A DNA stretch of 64,000 nt from Acidipila sp. EB88 (GTDB taxonomy: Bacteria > Acidobacteriota > Terriglobia > Terriglobales > Acidobacteriaceae): assembly GCF_003858395.1 (NCBI RefSeq), contig NZ_QWEV01000005.1, positions 1,612,001-1,676,000 of the forward strand. Direction: 5' to 3'. A model generated the notes under the pieces. That model saw nothing but the letters and a program-made list of their open reading frames with translations. It was not told where the DNA came from and ran no database searches. Position numbers and translations under genes: made by a program. Shown piece after piece: positions 44,898-53,641 of this stretch (its first letter is position 1; each line of letters begins with the position of its first letter).

Positions 44898-45860
44898 TTA
44901 CCGGTGTCCGCCGCCACCACCGCCACCGCCATGGAAGCCGCCCGCGCTGCCATGCAACCCGGCGCCAAGCGACCCGGAGCGCACCGCACCGGAGGCATAG
45001 CCGCTGCGTGCACCCACCCGGCCATACCCGTACCCGCCGCGGCCAAAGTACCCACCGCCGCCATACAGGTAGTACGGCGAGTAGAACCCGTACCCGAACG
45101 GGCTCAGGAACGCACCCTCACCCGGCAGCCACGTGTACCCGTACAGCCCCGAGCTCCACAGCCAGCCGCCCGCGAAACCATCCACCCCGGCATAGTTCGC
45201 CGCCAGCGACGCATTGGCCTCGCCCAGGTACTCCGACCGGAGGCTGCTCCAGTTGTACAGTTCATCCTGGGACTGCTTCTTATCGAAACTGACAGTCTTG
45301 AGGTCTTCCGCGCCAAGCGTCAGCTCGCGACCGCCCTTCACCACCACGGCTTTTTCGGCGTCACTCGGACCGCCGCTGCTGCCGGCGTTCTGAAACACCG
45401 CGGCCTTGCCGTCAAACACGCGCAGCTTGTGGCTGCGGGCGTCGAACTCGTACAGACCACCCTTGACCAGCAGGCTCTGCTCCCCATCCTGGTTGATCGC
45501 GATGTGGTTCTGCTTGTACAGCTGGTCTACCTCAACATCGGCGCGTCCATGGTCCAGCTCCACCACGGTATTGGTCAGGCTGGGCGACACCATCTTCACC
45601 GCGCTGTTGTTATCCAGCCGCAGAAACACGCCCGGCGTCAGCAGCATTTCCGCCTTGCCGTTGCCGGTCTCAAGCAGCTGTCCTGTTTCCACGTTGGCCT
45701 GTCCCACAGAGCGCTGCGACATCGCCTGGCCATCGATGGATACCTGGCCTTCCACATAGTTCAAAGTTCCCGGCACCGCCGGGTTCGCATTGTTCTGCCC
45801 ATAGGCAGTGGTGCATGCGGCCACCAACGACAGCAAAAGAGTGGATGTAAGCTTCCGCAT
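44898..45860 (-). CDS. FecR-domain protein with a Tyr/Gly-rich C-terminal tail
   Basis: Exported protein of 320 residues. A signal peptide (about 1-21, LLLSLVAACTTAYG) follows the ATG at 45860. A FecR-type domain spans about 30-150 (YVEGQVSIDGQAMSQRSVG, LLETGNGKAEMLLTPGVFLRL, DGEQSLLVKGGLYEF), and the tail from about 220 is rich in Gly, Tyr, Phe and Ser, ending in a run of Gly and His. Unlike classical FecR, it has no cytoplasmic part to signal to a sigma factor, and no sigma factor is adjacent. It may be a wall-associated or secreted scaffold. The tail resembles those of the WXXGXW proteins at 2507 and 28843. Confidence 0.85.
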   Translation of the reverse strand: MRKLTSTLLLSLVAACTTAYGQNNANPAVPGTLNYVEGQVSIDGQAMSQRSVGQANVETGQLLETGNGKAEMLLTPGVFLRLDNNSAVKMVSPSLTNTVVELDHGRADVEVDQLYKQNHIAINQDGEQSLLVKGGLYEFDARSHKLRVFDGKAAVFQNAGSSGGPSDAEKAVVVKGGRELTLGAEDLKTVSFDKKQSQDELYNWSSLRSEYLGEANASLAANYAGVDGFAGGWLWSSGLYGYTWLPGEGAFLSPFGYGFYSPYYLYGGGGYFGRGGYGYGRVGARSGYASGAVRSGSLGAGLHGSAGGFHGGGGGGGGHR

Positions 45861-46090
45861 CTTGATTAACCCTCTGTTACTTAGATAGAGATGCGCCGGC
45901 AACGCTTCACTGCCGCGCAGAATGAGCAGAAACTCGAAGCGACAGGCTCAATTCCGGTTGCGCTCCGCCGCGCAACTATCGGGCGAAAGCCGGGTTGTCT
46001 CGGGCAGCGCGCCCCATGGATAGGCCCTTTCCCCGCCTTGCGGCAGTTGCGGCCGCCACCTTGCACCCCGCCCACGTCGCCCTATATCTA

Positions 46091-46146
46091 CCACTCCGCA
46101 CCGCCCACTCCGTACTCGCCACTCCGTACTCGCCGCTCCGAACCCG
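46091..46146 (+). repeat. Four-copy 14-bp tandem repeat
   Basis: Copies at 46105-46118 and 46119-46132 are identical (CCACTCCGTACTCG); the flanking copies at 46091-46104 and 46133-46146 are degenerate. It lies in the 360-bp gap (45861-46220) between the divergent FecR and GNAT genes, where nothing else is recognised. Slippage could change promoter spacing. Confidence 0.85.
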
Positions 46147-46220
46147 ACACGCGGCATCCGGTTGATGCACAGCGCCCCATAGAGTACGCCCGGCACTCCA
46201 CCCGGCACTACACTGTGTGG

Positions 46221-46856
46221 GTGTCCGCCCCGATCGCACCCATCCAGCCCGTACGGCCGCTTCAGCCCCTCCAGCCTGTGGTGCTCTCCGGCCGCGCCGT
46301 CCGCCTCGTTCCCCTGCTCACAGAGCACGCGCCCGCGTTGGCAGAAGCCGTGCGCGACGGCGAGCTCTGGAAGCTCTGGTACACCACTGCCCCGGCGCCC
46401 GAAGCCATGCACTCCGAAATTCTTAGGAGGCTTGCGTCGCAGGCTGCTGCTGCCATGCTGCCACTAACTGTGATCGACACGGCGACAGATACGCCGGTCG
46501 GCATGACGACCCTGATGCACGTGGATCTCCCCAATCGCCGCGTCGAGATTGGCTCGACGTGGTACGCGCAGCGCGTCCAGCGCACCGCGCTCAATACCGA
46601 GGCCAAGCTGCTGCTGCTCACGCATGCCTTTGACCAGCTTGGCTGCATCGCCGTGGAGCTGCGCACCCACTTCCTCAACCACCAGAGCCGCCGCGCCATC
46701 GAGCGCCTCGGCGCAAAACTCGACGGCATCCTGCGCAACCACATGCTCGCACCCAATGGCACGCGCCGCGACACCTGCGTCTACAGCATCCTGGACTCGG
46801 AGTGGCCCACGGTGCGCGCTCACCTCGAGTGGCAACTCCAGCGCCCGCGTCCCTGA
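46221..46856 (+). CDS. GNAT family N-acetyltransferase (RimJ/RimL-like)
   Basis: Acetyltransferase of about 211 residues, predicted to move acetyl from acetyl-CoA to an amine or protein N terminus. The fold signs are LSGRAVRLVPLLTEHAPAL, the substrate strand VGMTTLMHVDLPNRRVEIGSTWY, the motif A helix region LNTEAKLLLLTHAFDQLGCIAVELRTHFLNHQSRRAIERLGAKLDGILRNHM, all in the RimL/Acetyltransf_3 pattern. The start is uncertain: GTG at 46215 or 46221 are candidates in a frame that opens far upstream; neither has a strong ribosome site. No partner gene is near. Regulation is unknown, but the 14-bp tandem repeat lies 75 bp upstream. Confidence 0.85.
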   Translation: MSAPIAPIQPVRPLQPLQPVVLSGRAVRLVPLLTEHAPALAEAVRDGELWKLWYTTAPAPEAMHSEILRRLASQAAAAMLPLTVIDTATDTPVGMTTLMHVDLPNRRVEIGSTWYAQRVQRTALNTEAKLLLLTHAFDQLGCIAVELRTHFLNHQSRRAIERLGAKLDGILRNHMLAPNGTRRDTCVYSILDSEWPTVRAHLEWQLQRPRP

Positions 46857-47276
46857 CCGTCCCGCGCTTACGCGCACGCCTCAACCACCCGCATGCCAGG
46901 GCGACGGTCTTAGCGCGCCGCGCTCCGCCCCGTACAGCAGCCACCTCCAGTCGATCTCATTACGCACATCCCACTTCAAGCAGTCTTTGCCCACCGCAGA
47001 CCTAAATCCTGTCATCCAAAATCCTGCTATCCCAAAACTCGTCACCCTTTGCCATCCTGAGCGAAGCGAAGGATCTGCGGTTCCCTAACACCCTGGCGGT
47101 TCCCCGGCACCTCCCGAGCGCCCTCCAGGCACCTGCACAGCCCCAAATCAACCGAAACACATCCCCAGCTGGCCCCGCATCCTGCCCCCACCACAGGAAC
47201 AAAAACACCAGCAAGCCGTTCTCATTCCACACGGACCCACCCCATCCAGACCTGCTGTAATGAAGCACACACCCGC
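46857..47276 (+). other. Intergenic region with a single interspersed-repeat-like motif
   Basis: No gene is supported in these 420 bases. At 47053-47075 the motif CATCCTGAGCGAAGCGAAGG, ending ATC, contains ATCCT/AGGAT arms. From memory, near-identical motifs recur in many acidobacterial genomes; only one copy is in this window. Confidence 0.45.
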
Positions 47277-47735
47277 ATGAGACTCCAGCTCGCCTCCATC
47301 GCCCCACGCCCTGGCACCGGCCCCGCGCAGCAGCTGCTGGACCAGTACCTTGAGCGCACCGCGCCCTACCTGCCGATCGAGGCCCCCGTGTTTCGCTCCG
47401 AGGCCGCCCTGCTCGACGCTCTCGCCCGCGCCAGGGGCCGCACCAACCCGGTCACCGTGCTGCTTGACCCCCGCGGCCGCCAGCTTGCCTCCGAACAGCT
47501 GGCCGCGCTGCTCGACACGCACAAGCTCCACTCCACGCAACTGCTGGTGTTCGCCATCGGCCCGGCAGACGGCTGGAGCGAGACAACCCGGAAAGCAGCC
47601 CAGGGCGGAGCACACACGCTGCTTTCGCTTGGCCCCATGACGCTGCCGCACGAGCTGGCCCGGGTCGTGCTCGCCGAACAGCTCTATCGCGCCTGCACCA
47701 TCCTGGCCGGCCACCCGTACCATGGCGGCCACTAG
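47277..47735 (+). CDS. rlmH: 23S rRNA (pseudouridine-1915-N3) methyltransferase RlmH
   Basis: SPOUT-class methyltransferase of 152 residues. It methylates the N3 of pseudouridine 1915 in the 23S rRNA helix 69, using S-adenosylmethionine. The signature is complete: the loop IGPADGW (canonical GGPxG), the C-terminal LPHELARVVLAEQLYRACTILAGHPYHGGH trefoil-knot helix with the terminal PYHGGH. Length is normal. It is monocistronic: the next gene is convergent, six bases from its stop. The 420-bp gap upstream should contain its promoter. Confidence 0.96.
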   Translation: MRLQLASIAPRPGTGPAQQLLDQYLERTAPYLPIEAPVFRSEAALLDALARARGRTNPVTVLLDPRGRQLASEQLAALLDTHKLHSTQLLVFAIGPADGWSETTRKAAQGGAHTLLSLGPMTLPHELARVVLAEQLYRACTILAGHPYHGGH

Positions 47736-47741
47736 CCGCCG

Positions 47742-48311
47742 CTACAGCGCTCCGCGCACCAGTCGCCGCACCCCTTCTGTCGTCGCACCATACACGGCAT
47801 GCGCCGCCAGGCCGCCCACGTGCAGCAGCGGGGGTGTCTCGAGCGGCGAAGGCACAAGCTCCAGCGACGGCAGCACCGCTTCGCTTGCACCCAGGAACAG
47901 CGACACGCCAAACGCCGTGCCGAAGCCGAACGAGGCAGGCTTCCAGCGCTCGGCCAGCATTCCGTATACGCCGCCGCACAGTGCGCCAAAAATGTAGTGG
48001 GTCGCCGGCGCGGCGACCTGCTTTTGCGCCCGCGTGAGGCTGCCGCCACCCACCGCCTGCACCAACCGTTCGGCCGTGTCCTCGTGCGCCTGCTGGTAGC
48101 CGCTCAGCTGCGTTTCCTGTTGCCGGGTGTACCGGTGGCCACCCTCGGCCACATCCTCCGCCTTGCGCGTCGCTTCCAGTGACAGCTTCTGGAATGCATC
48201 CATGGCCACCGTCGCGATCAGCCCACCCACGGCTCCCGCCACAAACCCCTTACCCACCGTATTGCTTGCCCGCATACTCCCCGCTTTCGCCCCGGCATCC
48301 AGCCTGCTCAT
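47742..48311 (-). CDS. Predicted membrane protein, DUF1440/YagU-like
   Basis: Membrane protein of 189 residues. Helices are predicted at about 22-42 (GFVAGAVGGLIATVAMDAF), 105-125 (HYIFGALCGGVYGMLAE), 130-150 (FGFGTAFGVSLFLGASEAVLP) and 162-180, with a charged loop (TRKAEDVAEGGHRYTRQQ) between the first two. The pattern fits the DUF1440 family, whose E. coli member YagU contributes to acid resistance. An alternative ATG at 48275 would give a shorter protein. It is convergent with rlmH and divergent from cobO. No function is proven. Confidence 0.75.
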   Translation of the reverse strand: MSRLDAGAKAGSMRASNTVGKGFVAGAVGGLIATVAMDAFQKLSLEATRKAEDVAEGGHRYTRQQETQLSGYQQAHEDTAERLVQAVGGGSLTRAQKQVAAPATHYIFGALCGGVYGMLAERWKPASFGFGTAFGVSLFLGASEAVLPSLELVPSPLETPPLLHVGGLAAHAVYGATTEGVRRLVRGAL

Positions 48312-48454
48312 CCGGGCTCGTTACAGGAGGGATGGCACCGCTCCACACCCGAGATGTCCCCTTACGCGTGGGCTGCCCGACCCGACCCTTGTTTCCCGGC
48401 AACCGATGCGCCGGGCCCGCACTCCCCGCCGGTGCGGAAGCATAGAATGCTGGC

Positions 48455-49099
48455 ATGTTTCCCGATGCATTCGACGCCGGCCATGTGCCGGGTACTCCCG
48501 TAAGCTTCAGTGCCCCTGCAGGCGCGAGCGAGACCCCAGCTGAATCCGCAGCCGATATCGCCAGCCTGGGCGGTCGCCAGGGCCTCGTGATGATCTTCAC
48601 CGGGGCCGGCAAGGGCAAGACCACTGCCGCCCTGGGCTCCGGTTTCCGCGCTGCCGGCAACGGCATGCGCGTGCTGATGCTGCAGTTCATCAAGGGCTCC
48701 TGGCACTACGGGGAACTCGACGCAGCCGCCACCCTGGGCGACAACTTCCAGATCCGTCCCATGGGCCGCGGCTTTATCAAGGTCGGCGGCGCGGAAACAG
48801 ACCCTGAAGACCTGCGCCTGATCCACGAGGCCTGGGCCGAGGCCGAGCGCGCCATCCAGTCCGGCGAGTGGGACATGATCATCCTCGACGAGATCCTCTA
48901 TGCGATTGGCTACGGTCTGCTCGACCCCGAAGCCGTGGCCCGGACGCTCACCAACCGGCCCGCCCTGCTGCATGTGCTGCTCACCGGCCGCAACGCCCAC
49001 CCGTCGCTCGTCGCCATCGCCGATACGGTCACCGAGATGCAGGAACGCAAGCACGCCTACCAGCGCGGCATCCAGGCGCAGCGCGGCATCGAGTACTAG
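48455..49099 (+). CDS. cobO: Cob(I)yrinic acid a,c-diamide adenosyltransferase
   Basis: ATP:corrinoid adenosyltransferase of the CobO/BtuR/CobA family, 214 residues. It attaches the 5'-deoxyadenosyl ligand to cob(I)alamin or its precursors. The P-loop GAGKGKTT at about 50-57 begins the core, followed by the conserved MLQFIKGSWHYGEL, the LDEI catalytic-acidic element and LLTGRNAHPSLVAIADTVTEM. The N-terminal 45 residues are unusually Ala/Ser/Pro-rich and probably disordered. No other cobalamin genes are present in the window, so it may serve salvage. Length is typical. Confidence 0.95.
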   Translation: MFPDAFDAGHVPGTPVSFSAPAGASETPAESAADIASLGGRQGLVMIFTGAGKGKTTAALGSGFRAAGNGMRVLMLQFIKGSWHYGELDAAATLGDNFQIRPMGRGFIKVGGAETDPEDLRLIHEAWAEAERAIQSGEWDMIILDEILYAIGYGLLDPEAVARTLTNRPALLHVLLTGRNAHPSLVAIADTVTEMQERKHAYQRGIQAQRGIEY

Positions 49100-49227
49100 C
49101 CGCCGCTGCTCCCTGTCGGCGCTCGCAGGCATCGCTGGTGAACCCGGCCTTCACTCTGCGCGCACCAACCCATCCAGTTACACTGTGCAGAGCGAGTGCG
49201 CGCTAGGAAAGGCCCCAAACGGACACA

Positions 49228-50073
49228 ATGAGTTGGTTCAAGCGGCAACAATCCGGCATCGAAATCGACGGCGAAAAGACGGTTCGCACCGAGGGCCTCT
49301 GGATCAAGTGTCCAGGCTGTGAACAGACCGTGTGGAAGGCGGACGTGGAGGCAAACCTCCAGGTGTGCCCCAAATGCGATCATCACTTCCGCATGGGTGC
49401 CAGTGCCCGCATTGAGACCCTGCTGGAACCCGGCTTTGAGCTGGTAGACGGCGGCCTGCGCTCCACCGACCCTCTGCACTTTGTGGACCTGAAGCCCTAC
49501 ACCCGGCGGCTAGCCGAGGCGCAGGCGGCCACCGGGCTGTGCGACGCGATCCTGAATGCGCGCGGCTGCATCGGCCCCCACCCCGTGGTTCTGTCCGTCA
49601 TGGAGTTCGCCTTCAACGGCGGCAGCATGGGCTCGGTTGTGGGCGAAACCATCGCCCGTGCCGTGGACCGCGCACTCGAAGAGAAATGCGCCCTGCTGAT
49701 CGTTTCCGCTTCCGGCGGGGCGCGTATGCAGGAGGGCATCGCCTCGTTGATGCAACTGGCCAAGATCTCAGCCGCGCTGGCCAAGCTTGATGAGGCAGGT
49801 CTGCCCTACCTCTCGATCCTGACCGACCCGACTACCGGGGGCGTCACCGCGTCCTTCGCCATGCTGGGCGACCTCAACATCGGCGAGCCGGGTGCGCTGA
49901 TCTGCTTCGCTGGTCCGCGCGTGATTGCGCAGACCATTCGCCAGAAGCTGCCCGAAGGCTTTCAGCGTTCGGAGTTTCTGCAGGCGCACGGGATGCTTGA
50001 TGCCGTGGTGCCTCGCCGCGAGCTCAAATCTTTCCTGATCCGCGCACTCGACTTCATGCTGCCCACCCGCTAG
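49228..50073 (+). CDS. accD: Acetyl-CoA carboxylase carboxyltransferase subunit beta
   Basis: Subunit of the carboxyltransferase that, with AccA, transfers CO2 from biotin to acetyl-CoA, the first step of fatty acid synthesis. The 281-residue protein has the N-terminal zinc ribbon with four cysteines at 28, 31, 47 and 50, and the crotonase-fold core with the oxyanion motif SASGGARMQEG and the PTTGGVTASFAMLGD element. accD followed by folC is a common order in bacteria and is seen here with a 253-nt gap. AccA is not in the window. Confidence 0.97.
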   Translation: MSWFKRQQSGIEIDGEKTVRTEGLWIKCPGCEQTVWKADVEANLQVCPKCDHHFRMGASARIETLLEPGFELVDGGLRSTDPLHFVDLKPYTRRLAEAQAATGLCDAILNARGCIGPHPVVLSVMEFAFNGGSMGSVVGETIARAVDRALEEKCALLIVSASGGARMQEGIASLMQLAKISAALAKLDEAGLPYLSILTDPTTGGVTASFAMLGDLNIGEPGALICFAGPRVIAQTIRQKLPEGFQRSEFLQAHGMLDAVVPRRELKSFLIRALDFMLPTR

Positions 50074-50326
50074 AAGTCGCGGTGCTGGAAGTGCGGCCAA
50101 CGCGCTGCGCTTCCGGCATTGCCGGGTTTTGTCCAGAGTCCTCCTTCCCGCCCGCTGGCGTCTTCATACCCGGGCTGCGGTGTGCCCGGGCCGCGCAAGG
50201 ATTCCGAGCGCGTTCCCCCTGGTGTCGCATCCGGCAGTACGCAGACTTCTGTCTGCTCCGGATCAAGGGCCCGCACTGCCGTGCGACAGTTCAAGAGCCC
50301 AATCGCCCCGCTAGACTAAGAGCGTT

Positions 50327-51784
50327 ATGTCTAACGTCGCCGTTCCCGATGCTTCCTCCACTCCTCTCGATCGCCTGATGGCCCTGGGTGGCGAGCTCAC
50401 ACCACCCGCCGCTGGCGTACCCCGCCGCAAGTTCGAGCTCGCCCACATGCACACGCTGCTTGCCGCGCTGGGCAACCCGCAGCGGCGCTTCCCGGCAGTG
50501 CTGATCGCCGGCACCAACGGCAAGGGCTCGACTGCGGCGACGCTGGCCTCGATCCTGCAGGCGGCCGGCCATCGGGTCGGCCTGTACACCTCGCCGCACC
50601 TTGAGCAGGTGTACGAGCGCATCCGGATCGATGGCGAGATGATCCCCGCCGATACCCTGGCGGTGTTATTCCTGCGCGTTGAGGCGGCAGCGACGCTGCT
50701 GGTCGCCTCTGGCTCACTGCCCCATACGCCTTCGTTCTTCGAGACGATCACCGCCATTGCGTTCCTGCATTTCGCAGGGGACGCCACTGCGAGCCAGGCA
50801 CTGGAAGGGGCAACCCCTGGAGGCCGCCCGGTAGAGATCGCGGTACTGGAAGTAGGCCTCGGCGGACGCCTGGACGCGACCAACGTCGTCGAGCCGCTCG
50901 TCTCGGTCATTACAGACATCTCGCTCGATCACGCCCTGTGGCTCGGCGACTCCATCGCTGCCATCACACGCGAAAAGGCCGGCATTCTGCGTGCGGGCGG
51001 CGTACTGGTGACCCTGCCACAACACCCAGAGGCAAACCAGGCAATCGGCGAAGTGGCAGTGCCGCTTCAGCTTGAAGCCGTGAATGCAGCCGACTACCTG
51101 CCCCTACGCTCGCACGACGCATCCCACGCGACGGCAGGCGCCAGCCTGCGGGCCATGCTTCGCAACCAGTACAGCCTGTCATTGCCCGCAGGGCCGTTTG
51201 TTGGACAGAGCCTCGCGGTCGACTCGCCCCTTGCCGGTGGACACCAGCAGCGCAACATCGCCCTGGCGCTTGCCACCGCGGTCACCCTGCACCAGAACAA
51301 TGGCTTCGCGCTGAGCCTGCAGGCAATGGAGACGGGCATTCGCAACACGGCGTGGCCCGGCCGGCTGGAGCTGCGTCTGCCACCAGCCGCGCTGCACCAT
51401 CATGCGCCGATCCTCCTGGACGCCGCGCACAACCCGGCCGGGGCATGGGCACTGCGCGCCGCCCTGTCTCCGCTGCCAATCGACGGGCCGCGCACGCTCG
51501 TGTTCGGCTGCATGGCCGACAAGGAAATCGCGGAACTGGCACAGGTACTGTTCCCGATCTTTGACGAAGTCCTGCTCACGCGCGCGGATGGGCCAAGGGC
51601 CGCCCCGCTCGCTTCCCTGGTGGCTGCGGCTATACCTACGGGCGCACTGTACCGGACCTTCCACTCGTCGGCAGACGCCCTGTCAGCAGCACAGGCGGGA
51701 ACACCTGGGCACGGGCTGGTGGTGCTGGCCGGCTCCATCGCGCTGCTGGGCGAGTGGATGGGCCAGCTGCATGACTGGCAGTAG
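50327..51784 (+). CDS. folC: Bifunctional folylpolyglutamate/dihydrofolate synthase
   Basis: Mur ligase-type enzyme of 485 residues that adds glutamate to dihydropteroate and to folates. The P-loop GTNGKGS is at 62-68, preceded by the family-specific LLAALGNPQRRFP element; LEVGLGGRLDATN, TDISLDH and the LLDAAHNPAG motif of the C-terminal domain follow. The length is slightly above the usual 430-450 because of an insert around EGATPGGRP (about 165). It follows accD as in many genomes and precedes plsC. The promoter may lie in the 253-nt gap upstream. Confidence 0.95.
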   Translation: MSNVAVPDASSTPLDRLMALGGELTPPAAGVPRRKFELAHMHTLLAALGNPQRRFPAVLIAGTNGKGSTAATLASILQAAGHRVGLYTSPHLEQVYERIRIDGEMIPADTLAVLFLRVEAAATLLVASGSLPHTPSFFETITAIAFLHFAGDATASQALEGATPGGRPVEIAVLEVGLGGRLDATNVVEPLVSVITDISLDHALWLGDSIAAITREKAGILRAGGVLVTLPQHPEANQAIGEVAVPLQLEAVNAADYLPLRSHDASHATAGASLRAMLRNQYSLSLPAGPFVGQSLAVDSPLAGGHQQRNIALALATAVTLHQNNGFALSLQAMETGIRNTAWPGRLELRLPPAALHHHAPILLDAAHNPAGAWALRAALSPLPIDGPRTLVFGCMADKEIAELAQVLFPIFDEVLLTRADGPRAAPLASLVAAAIPTGALYRTFHSSADALSAAQAGTPGHGLVVLAGSIALLGEWMGQLHDWQ

Positions 51785-51881
51785 GACCAGCCAGCTGCCC
51801 GAGCGCGGTTTAGCCTGCTGACTGTCGCAGGCCGCGCCGGGTGAGGACCATGGCAGGTCCAAGGCGCTTTGTATCTGCGGA

Positions 51882-51897
51882 TGTTCCACGTGGAACA
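51882..51897. promoter_or_regulatory. parS centromere site 1
   Basis: TGTTCCACGTGGAACA, a perfect 16-bp palindrome matching the conserved parS core that chromosomal ParB proteins bind. It lies between folC and plsC, 2.6 kb upstream of parA. It matches the other two copies exactly. Confidence 0.92.
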
Positions 51898-51957
51898 TTC
51901 GTGGCCCTCCCGACGGAGTTGGAGCCAATCCCTTACCGCGCTACTCTGGAAGCGCTC

Positions 51958-52758
51958 ATGCCGCGCCCACTGCAGCCTCGCCCCTCGCCCCCGCCCCTGT
52001 CCTCGCGCATCCTCTCCATTCTTGTTCGAACCCCGCTGTTCCTGGCCGGAACGGCAGTCTGCGGTTCGCTTTCGCTGCTCGCCTCCTGCTTTGAAAAGGA
52101 CGGCAGGCGCCAGCACCGCATCGCCCAGGCCTGGGCCCGGCTCTCGATGTTCTTCGCGGGCGCTTCCCTCTCGATCGATGGCGAGCGGAACCTGCACAAG
52201 GCCCCGGTCGCGGTGTACGCCTGCAACCACCTCTCCTACATGGACACGCCTGCCATCTTCTCGGCGCTGCCCTTCCAGTTCCGCATCGTGGCCCGCCACA
52301 ACCTGTGGAAGGTTCCCTTCATCGGTTGGCACCTGGAACGCTCCGGGCAGATCCCGGTCAATGTGGGTAATCCACGCGCTTCGATCGCCTCACTCTCTGG
52401 AGGAGTGAAGACGCTGCGGGCCGGGCTACCTCTGTTTATCTTTCCCGAGGGTGGCCGGACCCACACAGGCGTGCCTGGAGACTTCCTCAATGGGCCGGCC
52501 TTTATGGCCATTCGCGCCCAGGTGCCCATCATCCCCATGGCGCTGATCGGCACGCACGAACTGCTGCCGATGCACAGCAAGACCTTTTACCCCGTCCCGG
52601 TGGTGCTGGCGGTGGGTGAGCCGATCTCGACTGAGGGCCGCACCGCTCGCGAGGTCGATGCACTCACGGCAGAGCTTGCCCGCGCGATCGAGGCCCTCTA
52701 CTTCACGCACTCCTGGCGCGAGCGGCTTGTGCCCGTAGATCCGGTCGCGTCAGCCTGA
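51958..52758 (+). CDS. plsC: 1-acyl-sn-glycerol-3-phosphate acyltransferase
   Basis: Membrane-associated acyltransferase of 266 residues that makes phosphatidic acid from lysophosphatidic acid. Acyltransferase motif I HLSYMD gives His91 and Asp96; motif III is FPEGGRT. A membrane helix lies at about 21-44 (LVRTPLFLAGTAVCGSLSLLA). The ATG at 51958 is used because a Pro-rich start and the helix follow. Upstream in-frame starts (51841, 51850) would run through parS site 1, and the extra residues look unlike the family. A hairpin 3 bp after the stop is a possible terminator. Confidence 0.92.
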   Translation: MPRPLQPRPSPPPLSSRILSILVRTPLFLAGTAVCGSLSLLASCFEKDGRRQHRIAQAWARLSMFFAGASLSIDGERNLHKAPVAVYACNHLSYMDTPAIFSALPFQFRIVARHNLWKVPFIGWHLERSGQIPVNVGNPRASIASLSGGVKTLRAGLPLFIFPEGGRTHTGVPGDFLNGPAFMAIRAQVPIIPMALIGTHELLPMHSKTFYPVPVVLAVGEPISTEGRTAREVDALTAELARAIEALYFTHSWRERLVPVDPVASA

Positions 52759-52760
52759 GC

Positions 52761-52784
52761 GCAAGGGCAGGGATCCTGCCTTGC
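52761..52784 (+). terminator. Hairpin after plsC
   Basis: GCAAGGGCAGG (52761-52771) pairs with CCTGCCTTGC (52775-52784) with one bulged G and a three-base loop. No T-run follows; a weak or factor-dependent terminator is possible. Confidence 0.45.
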
Positions 52785-52882
52785 CGGGCAGGAGGGGCCC
52801 TGTTGCGCCCCGCAAGACGCCGGTATGATCAGGGCATGTACACGATGAACAGAGCCAAGGCGGCCCGGGCGGGTCGGCGCGC

Positions 52883-53641
52883 ATGACCACTCCAGCAGAG
52901 GGCGCCGCCCGGGCGCTCCGTGTCGCCATCCCGGTACCCACCCACACAGACACCGCCTACAACGAACGCTGCTGGCCACAGTATGCCGAGGCCGTCCAGG
53001 CCGCCGGTGGCACCCCGGTGCGGATAGAACTGGGCCTGGAGCCGGCCGAGACTGCCAAACTCGTTGCATCGTGCCAGGCGATCCTGCTGCCGGGCAGCCC
53101 GGCAGATGTGCATCCGCAGAAGTACGGCCAGGAGGCACAGCCCGAGACGGCGCCGCCGGACCTCGCGCGCGAGGCCACGGACGAGTTGTTGTTGCAGGAT
53201 GCGTTCCACCTCCGCAAGCCGCTGCTGGGCGTCTGCTTTGGCCTGCAGATGATGAATGTATGGCGCGGCGGCAGCCTGGCCCAGCACCTCGACACGGGAT
53301 CTCCCCATTCCCCTGCAGCAGACACCGGCCCGCTGCAGCACTCGCTGGTGCTGGAGCCCGGGGCTAGCCTGCTGCGTGCCTTCTTCGCGGCGGAAACAGC
53401 GCCGGTGATCAACAGCAGCCATCACCAGGCAATCGATTGTGCGGGAGACGGGCTGCGGGTCGCTGCGCGCTCCGCTCCGGATGGCGTGATCGAGGCGCTC
53501 GAGGGCACCACGCCGAACGAGCAGTTCCTGCTTGGGGTCCAGTGGCATCCGGAGCGGTCGTTCCGCACCGATGCGCCTTCCCGCGCGATCTTCTCGGCCT
53601 TTCTGGAGGCAGCTGCCCGATGGCACCTGCCACGCAGTTGA
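52883..53641 (+). CDS. Gamma-glutamyl-gamma-aminobutyrate hydrolase-like (class I glutamine amidotransferase)
   Basis: Peptidase C26 family protein of 252 residues with the class I GATase fold. The nucleophile elbow GVCFGLQ has Cys118, the catalytic His-Glu pair is in VQWHPERSF at about 221-229, and LLPGSPADVHPQKY near 68 matches the substrate-binding loop of PuuD-type hydrolases. Length is typical of PuuD. It probably hydrolyses gamma-glutamyl amides such as gamma-Glu-GABA, but no putrescine pathway genes are adjacent. Its end overlaps rsmG by 22 nt, so the two are transcribed together. Confidence 0.88.
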   Translation: MTTPAEGAARALRVAIPVPTHTDTAYNERCWPQYAEAVQAAGGTPVRIELGLEPAETAKLVASCQAILLPGSPADVHPQKYGQEAQPETAPPDLAREATDELLLQDAFHLRKPLLGVCFGLQMMNVWRGGSLAQHLDTGSPHSPAADTGPLQHSLVLEPGASLLRAFFAAETAPVINSSHHQAIDCAGDGLRVAARSAPDGVIEALEGTTPNEQFLLGVQWHPERSFRTDAPSRAIFSAFLEAAARWHLPRS

